DNA of 64,000 bases, from assembly GCA_020746105.1 (NCBI GenBank), contig CM036619.1, positions 10,144,238 through 10,208,237 on the forward strand. The letters run 5' to 3'. This document shows, piece by piece, positions 11,396-24,100 of the stretch. Both the position numbers and the translations under genes were made by a program. This DNA comes from Trogon surrucura. Taxonomy: Eukaryota > Chordata > Aves > Trogoniformes > Trogonidae. The notes beneath the pieces are model-generated. The model saw nothing but the letters and a program-made list of their open reading frames with translations. It made no database searches and was not told the origin of the DNA. Position 1 is the first letter of the stretch. Every line of letters begins with the position of its first letter.

Positions 11396-14044
11396 TTTCA
11401 GGAAGAGAGGATGGCTAATGCCTTGAGTTATGCCCGCTTGTAAGAAAAGAGACTCGTTGCACGTGGCGTGCACCAGGGACACTCTCAGGCAGCCTGTGAA
11501 CTGACCAGTGTGAGCACACTTAGTTCCCTGCTTATTCCTAAGGCCAGGACAAGATATATGTGGGCTCTGTGCCAAAATCACTGCAGAGATTCTTGTTCCT
11601 GTTCTGTGGGAGGAAAACCCCCAAACATAACAAGCTACAGTTAAGGATAAATATTCATCTGACATTCAAGAGAAACACAGAGATGCGTCTTAAGTTGGTT
11701 TCCATCTGCTAGTGATGATCCCAAGTGCTGTTACTGGAAGCAGAGCCCAACCAGCTAACTCATCCTTATTGCATTATGACTCCAGTGCCAAAGCAGAAAG
11801 CCTGTTTCCTAATGCAGGTCTGCGTTACCAGGCAAATTGTCTGCCTGAGTGATGGACTTTGTTGTGAGCAGGAACAGTGCCAGTGATTTGACTTTGTACG
11901 CAGGTGATGACCACAGCCAGTAGGAGGGTGGCATGGCCGAAGGGAGCAGCGCATCACTCCTGGTCTGTCTCATTCCTAAGGGATGCTACTGCTAATGTGC
12001 GTGGGTGAAGGAGCCAGACCTCAACATACCAGTTAGAATCAGTGTTGTCACATAGCCTAGATGTAAAAAATTATGCTGGGGTCAAAGGGAAAATCTTATT
12101 GGTAAATAAACCTATATTGGTAAATAAAACAAGCCAGGACACTTTCCAAGTCTTAAAGGGAAGTGATGCAGCCCACACCCATTGAGCTTTGCACCTGCAG
12201 ACCAGAACAGCTTCATACTCTCTGCCTGTTGTCTTCTGAGTCGTGCTACAGCTTCTGCAGCAACACTGGTTGGGACAAGCCAAAGTCTTTGAAAGTATGT
12301 GATAAATAATAATTAACAGGGGTGGTCTCAAGCCTGCAGCCTGGTACTGTTTATCTCACTAACTTAGATGTAGCCAAAGGGTCTGACTCCGGAGTCAAGC
12401 GCTTCGGACTCAGGAGTCCAAAGCTGACTTTTCTCAGCACTGTAGGTTGTGCTGAGCCTGTGAGTCTAAATTGGGAATTCCCAATGGGACCCGAATTCCC
12501 CCGTAATTAGTAAGGGAGTCTGGAGATCGTGTACTGTCCCACTTACAGCCCATTTCCACTGGACAGGCAGTGAGCCCAGATGGCTGGTTTTGATATAAAA
12601 CATATTCTCCCTATTTTTGTCGATGTCTTTTGCTCATGTGCTTGCTTCACACAGCTGTGATTCCTTTCTTATTGCAGCCTGACTGTGGCCATGACTCCAG
12701 ATGACATGGGAGCATAGCCATAAGCATGGGGCTCAATACCCTATGTTTGGTCCAATGCCCCACTACAGAGCCATGCCAATCAATAACAAAAAATTGGGTA
12801 CATGGTAAAGGAAATGGATAGAAGTTTCCCCAAATCCAACTTAAAAAAAATGGGGAAAATAACCTACTAAAGTCTGATTTTGTATTTCCAATTGATAATA
12901 CTGTAGGTGGACATGCCAAAAATTGTAGGTGTACTGCTGAATTAAATTTGGAGGCAACTGATGATGTCATGTTACATTATAAATAATGTCTGTCTGAAGC
13001 AGTTGAATTCATTCTTATGATGTTTTTTTCTTTTTCCTTAAAACCCTGATGCCAAGCCCAATAAATTGACAGAAGAACTCCCACTCACTCTAGTACATTT
13101 TGGATCCGGTCCTGTGGGATTAGCCTACATGAGCTTTACAAAGCAAGGACTTGCAGACAGCAGTAACAGATTAATGAGACCATTTCTGTGACCAAGGATT
13201 TGCTGACAGGGGTTAAGTTTGCATGGCCAGGCACTAACAGACTTAAGTCATCATCTTAACAGCCTGCGCATCCATTATATTGAAAGTGAAATGAGCACAT
13301 CTGGGTGCCTAGAGATGAGAATGATTAATAGAGAAAAGGAAAAAAAAAAGGTAGACAACTAAGTGGGTAAAGAAACCACATGAATAGTATGGGACTGACA
13401 TTGACTGCTCAAACCTGGGGAATTTGTGGGTCTGATGAGTGGTGTGTGCTCTTGCAGAGACATGGCACACTGACAAATGAGCCCAGTATTTGATTTCCAT
13501 TTGAGCACTGGTGTCACAGCTGTACTGCTGACACAGAAGTGCAATTCCTGCTCACTTTTCTAGGAGCTGCCCATACATGATGGAGAGCCCAATGTAAGCA
13601 GTAGGGTCCAGGTTGAGCCACCTAACGTGAGGAAATTGGGAGTTAAGTCTAACAAATGATTTGCACGCACAGAGAGAGGGTTTAAATAAACATGATTTGG
13701 TGCAGGGACAGGCGGTATGTTTGGAAATCTGGGCAGGCTTTTTCTGCCGTCTGTGTTTTGTTTCTGAATCCAATGCTATCATAATGAATAAGCTGTTTGC
13801 TCTTTCGACTGCGCACCACATGACAGCTAGTTTCCATCCAACAGCTTTGGCCCCTGCATGTAAATTGATCCTGTAAAGTTAACTCCTTTGTTCGAGAGGT
13901 TAAGTATGTGATGTTATCAATCGGGCTTTTTATGTAAAAACCACAGAGCAATATACTTACTGAGCCATATGTGTATTGCAGAACAATTTGCAGTAAAGGT
14001 ACGCAGAGAAGCAAAGATGGATCATACCAAAAAAAAATTAAAAA
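11396..14044. other. Unique sequence containing a palindrome cluster and a conserved-looking block
   Basis: No exon or transposon recognised. The notable content is the palindrome cluster at 12384-12484 and a stretch at about 13640-14010 with homeobox- and HMG-like short motifs (TCATAATGAATAAGC, CCTTTGTT, TTATCAATCGGGC) of the kind seen in conserved noncoding elements. Confidence 0.4.
12384..12484. repeat. Cluster of perfect palindromes and hairpin arms
   Basis: Within 101 bp: TGACTCCGGAGTCA (12384-12397, perfect 14-bp palindrome), AAGCGCTT (12397-12404), GGACTC-AG-GAGTCC (12406-12419), CTCAGCAC...GTGCTGAG (12433-12456, perfect 8-bp arms with an 8-nt loop) and TTGGGAATTCCCAA (12471-12484, perfect 14-bp palindrome). 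No known element explains the set. Confidence 0.85.
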
Positions 14045-14205
14045 GTAGGCTCCAGTTCAAGAAAGTATCCATTTAGAACAGAGAAGAATTTAAGCATATG
14101 TTTAACTCCTACTGAAATATGATTTCTAATCACATGTTACAGGTTAAGTGTGTGGCCCTAAGAGCGGGGGGATTTAGACACATGCTTAAAACCTCTGAAC
14201 TGGGG
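14045..14205. repeat. Decayed ancient palindromic interspersed repeat
   Basis: CCAGTTCAAGAAAGTATCC, then AATTTAAGCATATGTTTAAC and later ACATGCTTAAAACCTCTGAAC resemble an old sauropsid repeat with AAGCATGTGCTTAA-type arms. The copy at 25.3 kb shares the same core. Strongly diverged; family name not asserted. Confidence 0.4.
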
Positions 14206-14723
14206 TAGGGGTTATAAAAAAAAACCTCTGGACTGTTAGCTCACGAGACCAGGAATCCAAACTTGCACCCAGTCTCTACCAAACGTGCCAGGGAGACCTA
14301 CAAGGCAAAGAACAAATCTGAAGAAAACAGCAGGATCATCTGGAGACACTTCAGATGCTGATGGCATCTGGGGTTTTACATGGACCCACTGCTTACAGGC
14401 TTGGGTCAACTGGACACTGGAATCATAAGATCTGTTTATTCTTTTGATTCGTGTTTTGGACATGCCCTTGAGCTACATTCCCACTACAACACCATGACTC
14501 TAGTATCTGTCCCAGCCTCCCACATGATAGTGGAGGACCACGAGATTCTCCTAGATATGTGGGACCACCAAAGTCCCTTTTGGGGATAGAAGAGTATCTC
14601 CACTCTATATCCCGGAGCTGTTACCATGAAGATATTCCAGGGAGTAAAAAAAAGCTTCTGTAAAAGTAGCTTTGCCACAATGGAGAATTCAGAATGAACC
14701 ATAAGAGGAAAAAAAGAATCTAC

Positions 14724-14821
14724 CTTTCAGGAAACAGGACTATCTCTGCATTGTCTTCTTCGGTGAAATCAACGTTGCCTAGGTAGAATGACGTCTCCTC
14801 TGACATCTTAATCTCCGCCGC
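14724..14821 (-). CDS. Candidate coding exon of an unrecognised minus-strand protein; first exon or internal exon
   Basis: On the minus strand 98 nt are open: GCG GCG GAG ATT AAG, then ATG with residues MSEETSFYLGNVDFTEEDNA and ...EIVLFPE, followed by AG|GTAGATTC (donor). Codons are well formed and CpGs are kept (ACGTCA, AACGTT, ACCGAA), unlike the flanks. Read as internal, it starts in phase 0 after GGGTAG, fitting the phase-0 end of the 47.5-kb exon, and ends with two bases that fit the 0.9-kb exon. The acceptor has almost no polypyrimidine tract, and an in-frame TAG precedes it, so this may instead be a first coding exon beginning at the ATG. Acidic stretch TEEDNAE is visible; no known domain recognised. 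Confidence 0.5.
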
Positions 14822-17800
14822 CTACCCTGCTGGCAGTGGGATCATATGCGTCTTTGGCAACAGACAATTGGCATTTTCAAAACATGTTAAATTCTTCCCT
14901 TCTGCTACAGTGCATCTGGACACAGAACGTACTGGCAGCCTCTCTCAGCATTATCATTTTATTAGAAACTCTTGAAGGAGCATATTTGTCTTATCCCTTC
15001 AGCTTTTTGTTATTTCTCTCTGGTAGCAAGAACCAACAGCCAGCGAGGTACTTTCCAAAGAAAATAGAGGCACAGCCTCTGCCTTGCAGAGCCATCAATC
15101 CCTTTAAGATCCTTTTCACTGTTGTGAAATAAGAGAATCAGAAATCTAACCCCACCGTTGTGAAAATGTAAAGGTACTTTTAATATTTCTCTTTTGTGTG
15201 TGTCTCTGTGTGTGTGTGTGTGAGTAGGTTTAACCTTTGTCTCTTTAATAAGGAGGTTTATTTTTTCCATTGTGAATGGGTAGACTGGGAAAAGGAATGT
15301 TCTCCTTGATTTTCCTGCATAAATCTAGCTCCTGCTCCAAGTTGGAGCATCACATTAGCGGCACTGTTAAACGTGTTCTTCCTCCGCGGCAACTCTGGAT
15401 TAAGCAATTCCTACGGGTACACAAGAAAAGCCTGGAATGGCACCAGCTCAAAGGGCTTGCAGGGATTTCAGAAGCGCAGTCAGGCTCTCATCTGATCTAA
15501 ACTGGTGGAGCTCCGCTGCCTTCCTCAGAGCTCTGCCAGCTCGTACCAGGTGGGAAACTGGCCCTCAGCCTTTATTAATTGTCATATGCACTCAGAGATG
15601 AAAAATACGTTTATCACAAAGCAGAGAGAAACCCGTCAGCTGCATAAGCTGCCAAAAAGGAAGGTGCTCGCTGGGCTTGGCTCAAAGGGGCATCACCTCG
15701 GTGGCACTGGGCACATAACTGCCAGGAGCAGGGTAACTCTCACTGATGCTAACGGGAGTAGACGGAGAGAGACCAGACAGCTCTCTGGAGTCCCTCCCTG
15801 CCCTATATTTCTATGTCTGTTATTTAACAAGTGATCAAGTCTTCCCTGTTGGTACGAATTATACCATCCAATGTCTTTCAGGAGCAGAGAGGGCTTGGCA
15901 GGCTGTGCAGCTTGGTTTGGACAGGATTTTGAAGACAAAGTAGGGCTTCTGGGGATTGGAGCTATGGAGGGAGTGACCTGGAGCTGCCAGTGGAGTAGTG
16001 CTACACATGGTGGTCAAATTCAGAGCAGCTGAGTTTCTTTGGGCATTTCTCTGCCTAGTTTGGGAGTTTTCACATGGATTAGGGAGTGGTTTGTCAGGCT
16101 GCGGTGCCAAACCAGTGTTTATCTAGAGAAGCCTTTTTATTTTTTAATTGTGTCAGAGATCTCTAGCTGGCATCTCTCTCTCCAAACCTGGCCAGTCAGT
16201 AGAAATGGAAGATTTATTCTCAGTCTTTGTTTTATGCCTGAAAGCAGGCAGTGAGGTTTCTTTTGTCTGATTTTAAAGAGATACCCCCTCCTCTTCATGT
16301 GCTTCCAGCTCATCCTCCTGGCTGGCAGACATGGAGGCTTCCCTGCCAGGGCTGGAGAGGGAGGGGGAAGCCAACAATGGCTCCCTTGGTGTGAGAGTAT
16401 CCGTAATAACACAAGACTGCCTCAGATGCACACGTGCCTTTTTGTTGGCTGCTGTGGGAGTTGACTGCATATTTTAGGATACAATTAGGCCGATGCAGTG
16501 TATCCTGCCTATTCACTCTTCATCTCCAGCCCCAGGGAGCAAGAGGAATGATTTATTAGGGAGACAGACTTGATGTCTTCTGGCTTTGGTCAGCTGCGAT
16601 GTGAAAATAGCCTCATTGAAGGCAATTAATATCAAACCCTAAATAAAATCATAATCTTTCATTAGTTTACACACAGACAGCTATTGCACTGAAACTAAAG
16701 CCTTGCAAGGGGAGGACAAGGAAAGCAGGAGAGGGGAAGGGGAGCAAGAGGGCGAGGGCAGTGACACAGCACAGAGCACCCCGAGGTGGCCCATGACCCC
16801 CAGCTTCCACTAACACTAAGGGCAAGCGTGGGCTCAGCCCATCGCAAGGGGCTGCCCGGCAAGGGGAAGGTCTCTGTGGTGCTCTGCTGGGGCTGTGCAA
16901 TGACCTGAAAGGCTAAAGAGAGACAGTTTGGGTCTGCCGGTGCGCATGCAGACAGTGCAGGAGAGACTAGAGCTGCTCGCCATGACAAATCCCCACTAAT
17001 CCTCCAAAAGCAGAAACAAAAACTAAACGAGTGATGCAGCCTGAGCTTGTGAACAGGCTTGCATGGTATTGTTCTACCTTTGGCTCCTGCCCAAGTGGGG
17101 CTGGCTAATCCCTCAGCACTCCCGCACAGTTTACACCAGCAGAAAGCTTGTCTTACCATAGGTGCCAGGATGAGCTGCACACTCCTTTGTGCTGGCTTTG
17201 CCTGACAGAGCTTGTGCCTTTGCTGCTGCCCTGAAGCTCAGTGCAGAGTCCAACATTAGCCTTCTCATTAGAAATGTGCTTGTTCCACCCTCGTGCCCAG
17301 CACTGTGTCAGGTTCTTCTGGTGACACTGATTGAAACCCCTATTGTGCTTTTGCACTTAAATGTGCCCTCTTTTGGGTCTCCCATCCTGAGCCAGAGGCT
17401 GCGGAAAGGGAGATCATGTGTGAGTGGTGGGGAAGCCTCTCTGAGGCTGGGTTAAGGTGATCAGTCCCCACTAGTTCTGTGGTGGGGATGGTCTCCTTGC
17501 CCACCAACCGTCTGCAAGGAATGGGCCCCTGGTAGGGCTCCTCATTACACACAGTGCTGCGGGGGACATGGAGACTACACTTATATTAATAATCTAAACA
17601 TGCCCAGCACTCTTATCTGGCAATGAGGCCAATCAGTCTGGAATAGCCTGCACCCATATCTCTAAGCACTTTTTCTCTCCAAAATAGTGTAACCTCTTTC
17701 AAGTTGGTTACTGGGAGAGGTGGTTGGCCCATAGTAATTCCTCAGCTGTTCCGGGGACCTTTCTAACAATATAACAGTCCAGACAAGTTCCAGTGCTTGG

Positions 17801-20800
17801 AAAAATCCCTTGGCACTATTTAATTTATGCTCCAAGACCTAGATTAGACATCTTCAGTATATTTGAGTGACTGCAGGACTTCTGTGATTGAAGGAGCTGC
17901 TCCAAAACACCAATGGCTTAGGAGAACTTTGTAGGGCTGCTGTTCTGGGCAAAGAAATCCCTGCTTGAGCCAATGCCATTACTAGTGTGAGTGTGAGTCT
18001 ATTGAGCATGTTCACATCCACCGCATCTGCTGCAGCCAGAGGCCATGGGTTCCTCAGTACCCGCCTGCCCATCTGCTGAGCATCACACCCCATTGCCACG
18101 CTCGCACCTCCCTGTCCCAGCCTGGCTTCCTACACGCAAGGAAGGAGCCAGAGCCGAGGACCACAGGTGCTTCCCACTCTGGGATATTGCCAGCAGTGCC
18201 TTGGATGCCTGCCAGCAACATCAGTGAGGGGATGTGATGATCAGGCCGGTCATGTTATCTCCTTCCATGCCACCAGTTTGCTCTGCTTGCACGACTGCCC
18301 TCACACTCGTTGCGCATTAGAACCCTGAAAAAGAGGAAAGCCAAAACAAAGCTGGCCCACAATCATTCCCCATTGCTTCTCATACTGGAAAATAGATCAT
18401 TTCAAATGCCAGGAAAATTCAGATCTGAAGCCTACTCCTTGGTCTTATTTAGAGTTTTTTAAAAATTTAATATATTTCAGTTAAGTCTCCATATGCCTCA
18501 CCATAGCTTAATAAATCAGATGACATGTTGCGGTCAATTAAATCAACAATATTACAGTAAATGGTAATATACAGTGCGTGGTACAGTATGCAGTGCTGTA
18601 CACTGTTGTAAGAGGAACTCACTGACAAGTCTGTACTAAAGCAGCTGATCCCACTCAGTTCTGGTAAGATTTCCATTTAAAGAAGAGGCTTCCTTATCCG
18701 AGGTTTCAGTAAAACTTGGGTTCTTGTTCCTATAAGGAACTGATGTATGTCGTCATCCATCCAGTTTATTGTGAGATGTTTTTCACACTCAGGTCTGCCT
18801 GCACCACTATGAATCATTTATCACGTTTAAGATGTACACTTGGCATATTTAAAAAACTGAGCTAATTGACAGTTTTCTGTTCCTTTAGCATAGAAAAGGT
18901 TTGAAGATTAACCATTTTATTAGATAGCAACATCTTCAGCTCTATAAATTGAGGCAATCATTGCAAATTCCCAGATACGGTCCTTATCTCACTGATGCGT
19001 CTTCAGCCTTAAGCTACACTCGCTTTTTCCGCATCCTGGGAGAAAGGCAGTGGTTGGAATAACATGTCATACATTCTAGTGTGGGGGAAATGTTATCATA
19101 GCACCTTCCCTATAGCCCATTGAAGGCAGAAAAAAGCTACACGTTGATTTTAGGATCAGGTCTAAGCCTAACAAAGCAAAGACCTGTTTAAACAAGTAAT
19201 TAACTTTTACCATATGCCTCATTTCCAGTGACTTCAACAAGACTCAGAAATGAGATTTTCCAGTGACTGGTTTGAGGACGTGGTAAGCATGTGGTAGAGC
19301 CCGGCTGCAGTCGTTTCCTTTGCTGAAATGGAAACGGGTTGCTCCGAGTGATGCTGCTTCATACCTGCTGCCTTTCCAGGGTTGATGCTCTCATGGCGAC
19401 TCAGTCCATCGCCCATGAGAGCCACAACACCCAGATGCTGCAGTTAACCTACCACAGCCCCTGTGGAAAAGTCTTTTCCAACTTAGTAGGAAATGCCAGT
19501 CTTGTTAGTGCTTATTCGGGGCCTTTTTAATAATTTTAAATTTAACAGGAAATTACGTATAAAATGATGTAGAATAGATAGGAAATCTGCTGAATTTCAG
19601 GGGTTAGGGCTGATTTTTCCTATGGTCTCCCATCCTTGAACATCCTTATGGCTTTACAAACATTAAATTCTGCAGGACTTTTCCACAGAGGAAATCTGTC
19701 ATTTATTTTCTTTGCAGTCCTGTCTGAACAAATATAGACAAAATAAAGTTTATGGTGGCACAAGGGAGACTCGAATTTGACGTCACTTTTCAGTTGCTTG
19801 ATATTACAAATGCCTGGAGCTGTGACAAATATTTCATACCCACATATGAGTACGTTGCTTGAAAAATCCTGTGACAAGAGTGAATGAGAAGAGGAAAATA
19901 TATTACTCAAGGGTTTTCATTTTTGCAGGATTCTTTTTCATTTCTTCATTTGTCTGTCTTGAAGCAGCTGACTCACAAAAAAAAAAAAAAAGTGTGCTTT
20001 TCCTAGTCAAGAGAGAACTGTATCCTCAGAATTATCACATCTGCTTCAAACTAAATCTTGATCTATGCAGGTGTTTCCTACAAGCCTCAGACTGTTTCAG
20101 ATTAAGGGTTGTGATTCAAGTGCATCTTCCTAATGAATATTAATTACATATGGGTTTACTTGCAGTTTCAGAGACATAAAAGACTGCAGAGAGACCAGCA
20201 GCATCAGATTTTTAAATGAGAGAAGACCTGCTGGTGCATGTACATCTTTATAAGCTCATATAAGCAAGAACAGGATGACTATTTGTATATGCCTTTGTCT
20301 AATTGGGAGGCTAATTATGTAGGTATAAATTTATAAAAAGGATGCAGGAGGAGGGCTGGAAAGAGGAAGAAGAGTGGATTAGCAGTTCCATCATATATAA
20401 TCTATGCTCCTGCTTTCCAGACACCCACGCCATCCCTCCCCAGTGCTGGCTTCCATCCACTCCTGCCTTTCAAGCACATCTTCTTGCACACACAATTCAC
20501 AATGCTCAGTTATACAAGTTGAAGTGCCTGTGTGTTATCTGGATGTGTCCAGCTTTGAAATTTGAGCCCTGCTGTCAAAGCTGGTGGATAATGATAACTA
20601 ACGTAAAAATCAGATTCAAGAGGAGATTTTATGCCTTGATTTATCACAGCAGTGCAGGGGACCATCCACAGTTTTGGAGTGGCTGCTCCACTCAGAAAAA
20701 TTTATGTTCTGATTCTATGCCCTGGGAGTCTCAAGTCTTCAGCTAATATTTCTTTTCCAATTATTACTGTGAGTGGATAAAATATATTTTAATATCTTTT

Positions 20801-20950
20801 TGCTAAGAGTCCTATCTTGAGAGAGAGAGAGATGTTTTCACTATACTGAAATTTATTTGCACAATATACTTAACTATGGTTCCTGATATCGCCAGAAGTC
20901 CTTGATGGAATTATGTTTCCATAATTATAGCTTTATAAATTACAGTCCTT
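14822..20950. other. Unique sequence with a TG microsatellite; conserved-looking noncoding patches
   Basis: No transposon or convincing exon seen. Patches near 15240-15420 (TCTTTAATAAGGAGG, GGATTAAGC) and 16560-16680 (TCATTAGTTTACACACAGAC, GGCAATTAATATCAAAC) carry several homeodomain- and forkhead-like motifs close together. In the gene model this belongs to the 32.6-kb intron upstream of the 14.7-kb exon. Confidence 0.35.
15195..15222. repeat. (TG)n microsatellite
   Basis: TGTGTGTGTCTCTGTGTGTG and further TG units, interrupted once by TCTC. Confidence 0.9.
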
Positions 20951-20954
20951 AATA

Positions 20955-21125
20955 GCGTTAGGGATGGATTCTCACTTGCAATAAATCTTCAGGGCTTCAT
21001 TGATTTTATTGAAGTATATGGAGGTATGTCAGCTTACACCAGCTGAAAACTGAGGTGAGATCTTCATCCTTTGAAGTCATTGGGAGTTCTGCCATCAACT
21101 TAAAGACCGCCAGAAATTAACCCTT
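20955..21125. repeat. Decayed ancient palindromic interspersed repeat
   Basis: Left part GGATTCTCACTTGC...TTCATTGATTTTATTGAAG, middle GTCAGCTTACACCAGCTGAAAA, right GAAGTCATTGGGAGTTCTGCC. TTACACCAGCTGA and GTCATTGGGAGTT are cores of very common old sauropsid repeats with inverted symmetry. Assigned from motif memory; the exact family is not stated. Confidence 0.45.
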
Positions 21126-24100
21126 GGTCCTCTTTTTTTCATAGCCATTGTTCTGCCATGAACTGCATCAATACAATACATTTTTGAAGATAATGATATC
21201 ACAAGTCAAGATGATGTTGCTAATTAAAATCTATCATTACCACCCATGGTCTAAAAGGTTGGGCACTAAAAGGGTTTGATTCCCTACCACTCTGCACCTT
21301 AGACTCCCTTTGTATAGTCCAAATAAAGCAATGCACCCCTAACTCCTGCAATACCCTAATACCTTTTTATGGATGTTCTTAAAAATCCACACATAAATAT
21401 AAAGTCTCAGAGTATGTCACTGTGCACTCTCAGCTGATTTATTGTTCATACATGAGCTCCAGTGAGAGGAACAGATAAATAACTGGAAGACAACCAGCAT
21501 TTCAAATGGCCAGCAAATGGATGGATGAGTTCACTCAGATTCCTCTGGCAACCTGTGCAGCCCTCTGCCAAGAAGGCAGACAGTGGAAGAGGAGGTTAAA
21601 ATACAGAACATGAGGGAAAGCATTGTGCTGGGTGAAAAAAATATATTATTGATATGTAAGTAGTGTAAGTGACTCATTGCCATGGATGAGATTTGATGTA
21701 GTATTGATCACCTGGGATGGATGCAAGTATCATTCAGTTAAAGAACAAGTAGAATGTACTGTCATAAAAATAGCATATACATATAACGCATATATAACAA
21801 TAATACACTTATATCAGTGTATATTAATGACCATAATACTTCGGTGAGCTTACATTTGGCTACCTACATTTTCAGTTATGGAAGCAGAGCTCCTGAAAGC
21901 TTCAGCCCAAAACAGTCATTGATTTTTTTTGGCAACTAAAATGTGCACGTCTGTGCCTTGCCCAAAGTCAGTTTTGGCAGACACATCAGAGATCAGCGGT
22001 TCCTAAGTCCAAGCAGTGAACTCTCAATTACAGCTTATTCCCTCTGAATGTAATTCCTTTTAAAATCAAACCAGGTCCTCCAGAGAAGGATTATTAGGGG
22101 TCTGTTAAGGAGAGCAAAGCACAGATCCAAATTTACCAACAGACGTGGCTGCTATGGTGTAAGCAAAGGAAGGCATAAAATGTTTACCCCTTTAAGCCAC
22201 AGTGACTGATTAAGGGGAAGCTTGAGAGAGTGCTCTCCTGAGACCAGTCCTGCTCTGAACTTCTCTGATTTCTCTTTCCTCTGCACTGACGGTTACAACT
22301 ATATTATTTGTCCCTCATCTAAGATAAATGTAACTTTCCCACATTTTAATCCGTTAGGACAAATTTACTGGTTTCAGTCAGGAAAAAGCTATCTGTTGCA
22401 TTTTGATAGCTCTACCACAGAAAGATAAGATCAGAATACAGTTGAGTTTCTCATAACAGGGGAATCAACTTCCATGAGATGATGAGGAAGCCCCTGCTCC
22501 AGGCCAGGCAGCGCTCTCCTCAGGGATCCTGGGGTAGTTGGAGCACCGTTTCAGTTCTGATGTACCAAAGGTGGCATTTGGGAAGAAGGTCATTGCTTCA
22601 TCATGTGTCAGGACCACAGCAAACAAAAAGCAAAGACAGAAAGTCAGGGGAAGGGTAGAGCACTGCAGCCAAACCATATCCAAGGGGCTGATAACTGAGA
22701 AGTTAAAAGCACTTGGTCAGACACTTACAAATGGACATCTCAAAGGATGATGTACGGATGCTACAAGCTACCCTGCAAGGGTAGAGCAGCTTCGTTACAG
22801 CAGACTAGCTGGAGTCTTTTCAGGTCCAATGCAGTGTGAAATGCGATGGCAGGGAGTAACCCACTCCAGTAGTACTCCTGAACCCACATACTGTCATGTG
22901 AACTAAGCCCTAAAAATAACACGACAGCAATATCAAAAGTGAATTGACAAAGTTGGTCCAGCAGGATTTTTTATTTCATTGTTGCTTGTTGTATAAACAA
23001 TTTCATCTCAGTCATTCAGTACTAACGCATGCTTCTGCTCAATGTACTGATGGAGAAAAGTAAGATTTTCACATAGGGAACACAGTTACTCCAAACTACC
23101 TGCAAGACAGTAATGAAAACAGTCCCAAGGACTCCATTTTTCTGGGTACAGCACATTAACAGAGTGTTAACCAGAAGAATGTTAATTACACATTGTCACT
23201 GCTGCTCACCCAAAAGGAATTCAGGCTGATGCAAAACAATCACAAAAAGGAAGACATTTAGAACGAAGCAATGTGTGTGTGACATATATAAATGCCATTT
23301 TCATCCTGCCTATGAAGGTTCCACAAGCCCTCGTGGCTTGCAGTTGGTTGTCAAGGTCTCTGCAGCACAATCAAGCACATCCTCAGATGATGGTCCAGTG
23401 ACTTTGATCTCCACTTAATGAGTGCTGACAGAGAGATTAGAACAAAAACCAAAATTCCCTCTGGTAACATTTCTAGATACAAAACCTTTTTCTGGTCAAA
23501 CTGTAGACCTGGGCTCTTTTTTTTTCATAATAATTCTGGTTTAAAACAGACTTCAACATTTGAGTGGCCATAAGCCAAGTCATCTGGGCCTCTGGAGTTA
23601 ACAATGTGGTGTTAGCACATGGCTCCCTGTGTCTCTGCACAATTTCATCCCCAGAGCCTCCCAAACTGCTTAAATCCTCACTTTCCCCAGGGCCCACAAG
23701 CCAACCAGGGACAAGCCAGTGCAGATACTCAGCTTGCACCCATCCACCCCTCAGGCAAGAAGACCAGGAGGTCCAGCCTGCCACATTTACATCTGCTGGA
23801 GATGCCACAGCATAGAAAGACAGCTAAGACAGTCCCAAGGGGACAAATCGGCGCCTCTCAGTTCTGGATGATTACATTTGATTTCCGCTCAGACCAGTTG
23901 TTTAATGGAGTACTGATCATCCATCTCCAGAGCACTTTGAATGAAAGCATACCCATCACCACCACCACTACCAGATGGCCAAATCGCTGTTCAGAAGAGC
24001 AAAGTGACCCATATTTTCAAATATGGGCAAGGCAGGCAGTGAGACATGTTCAAGCTGGTTAAACTACCGAAACACTGTGTTGTCAATGCATGTGCACACT

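Noticed and set aside
11150-11665. Longest ATG-initiated frame in the window (171 codons, minus strand)
   Set aside because: It runs through an old repeat fragment at 11.34 kb, has no recognisable domain, initiation context or splice support, and mixed codon use. Most likely chance.
14245-14297. 53-nt segment with strong acceptor and GTGAGC donor, open in two frames (minus)
   Set aside because: Could only replace, not follow, the 14.7-kb exon in phase; coding quality is lower. Kept as a possible alternative exon only.
17157-17201. 45-nt phase 0/0 segment with strong GTAAGAC donor (minus)
   Set aside because: Would fit between the 47.5- and 14.7-kb exons, but it is short, the acceptor is weak and such matches are expected by chance over 32 kb.
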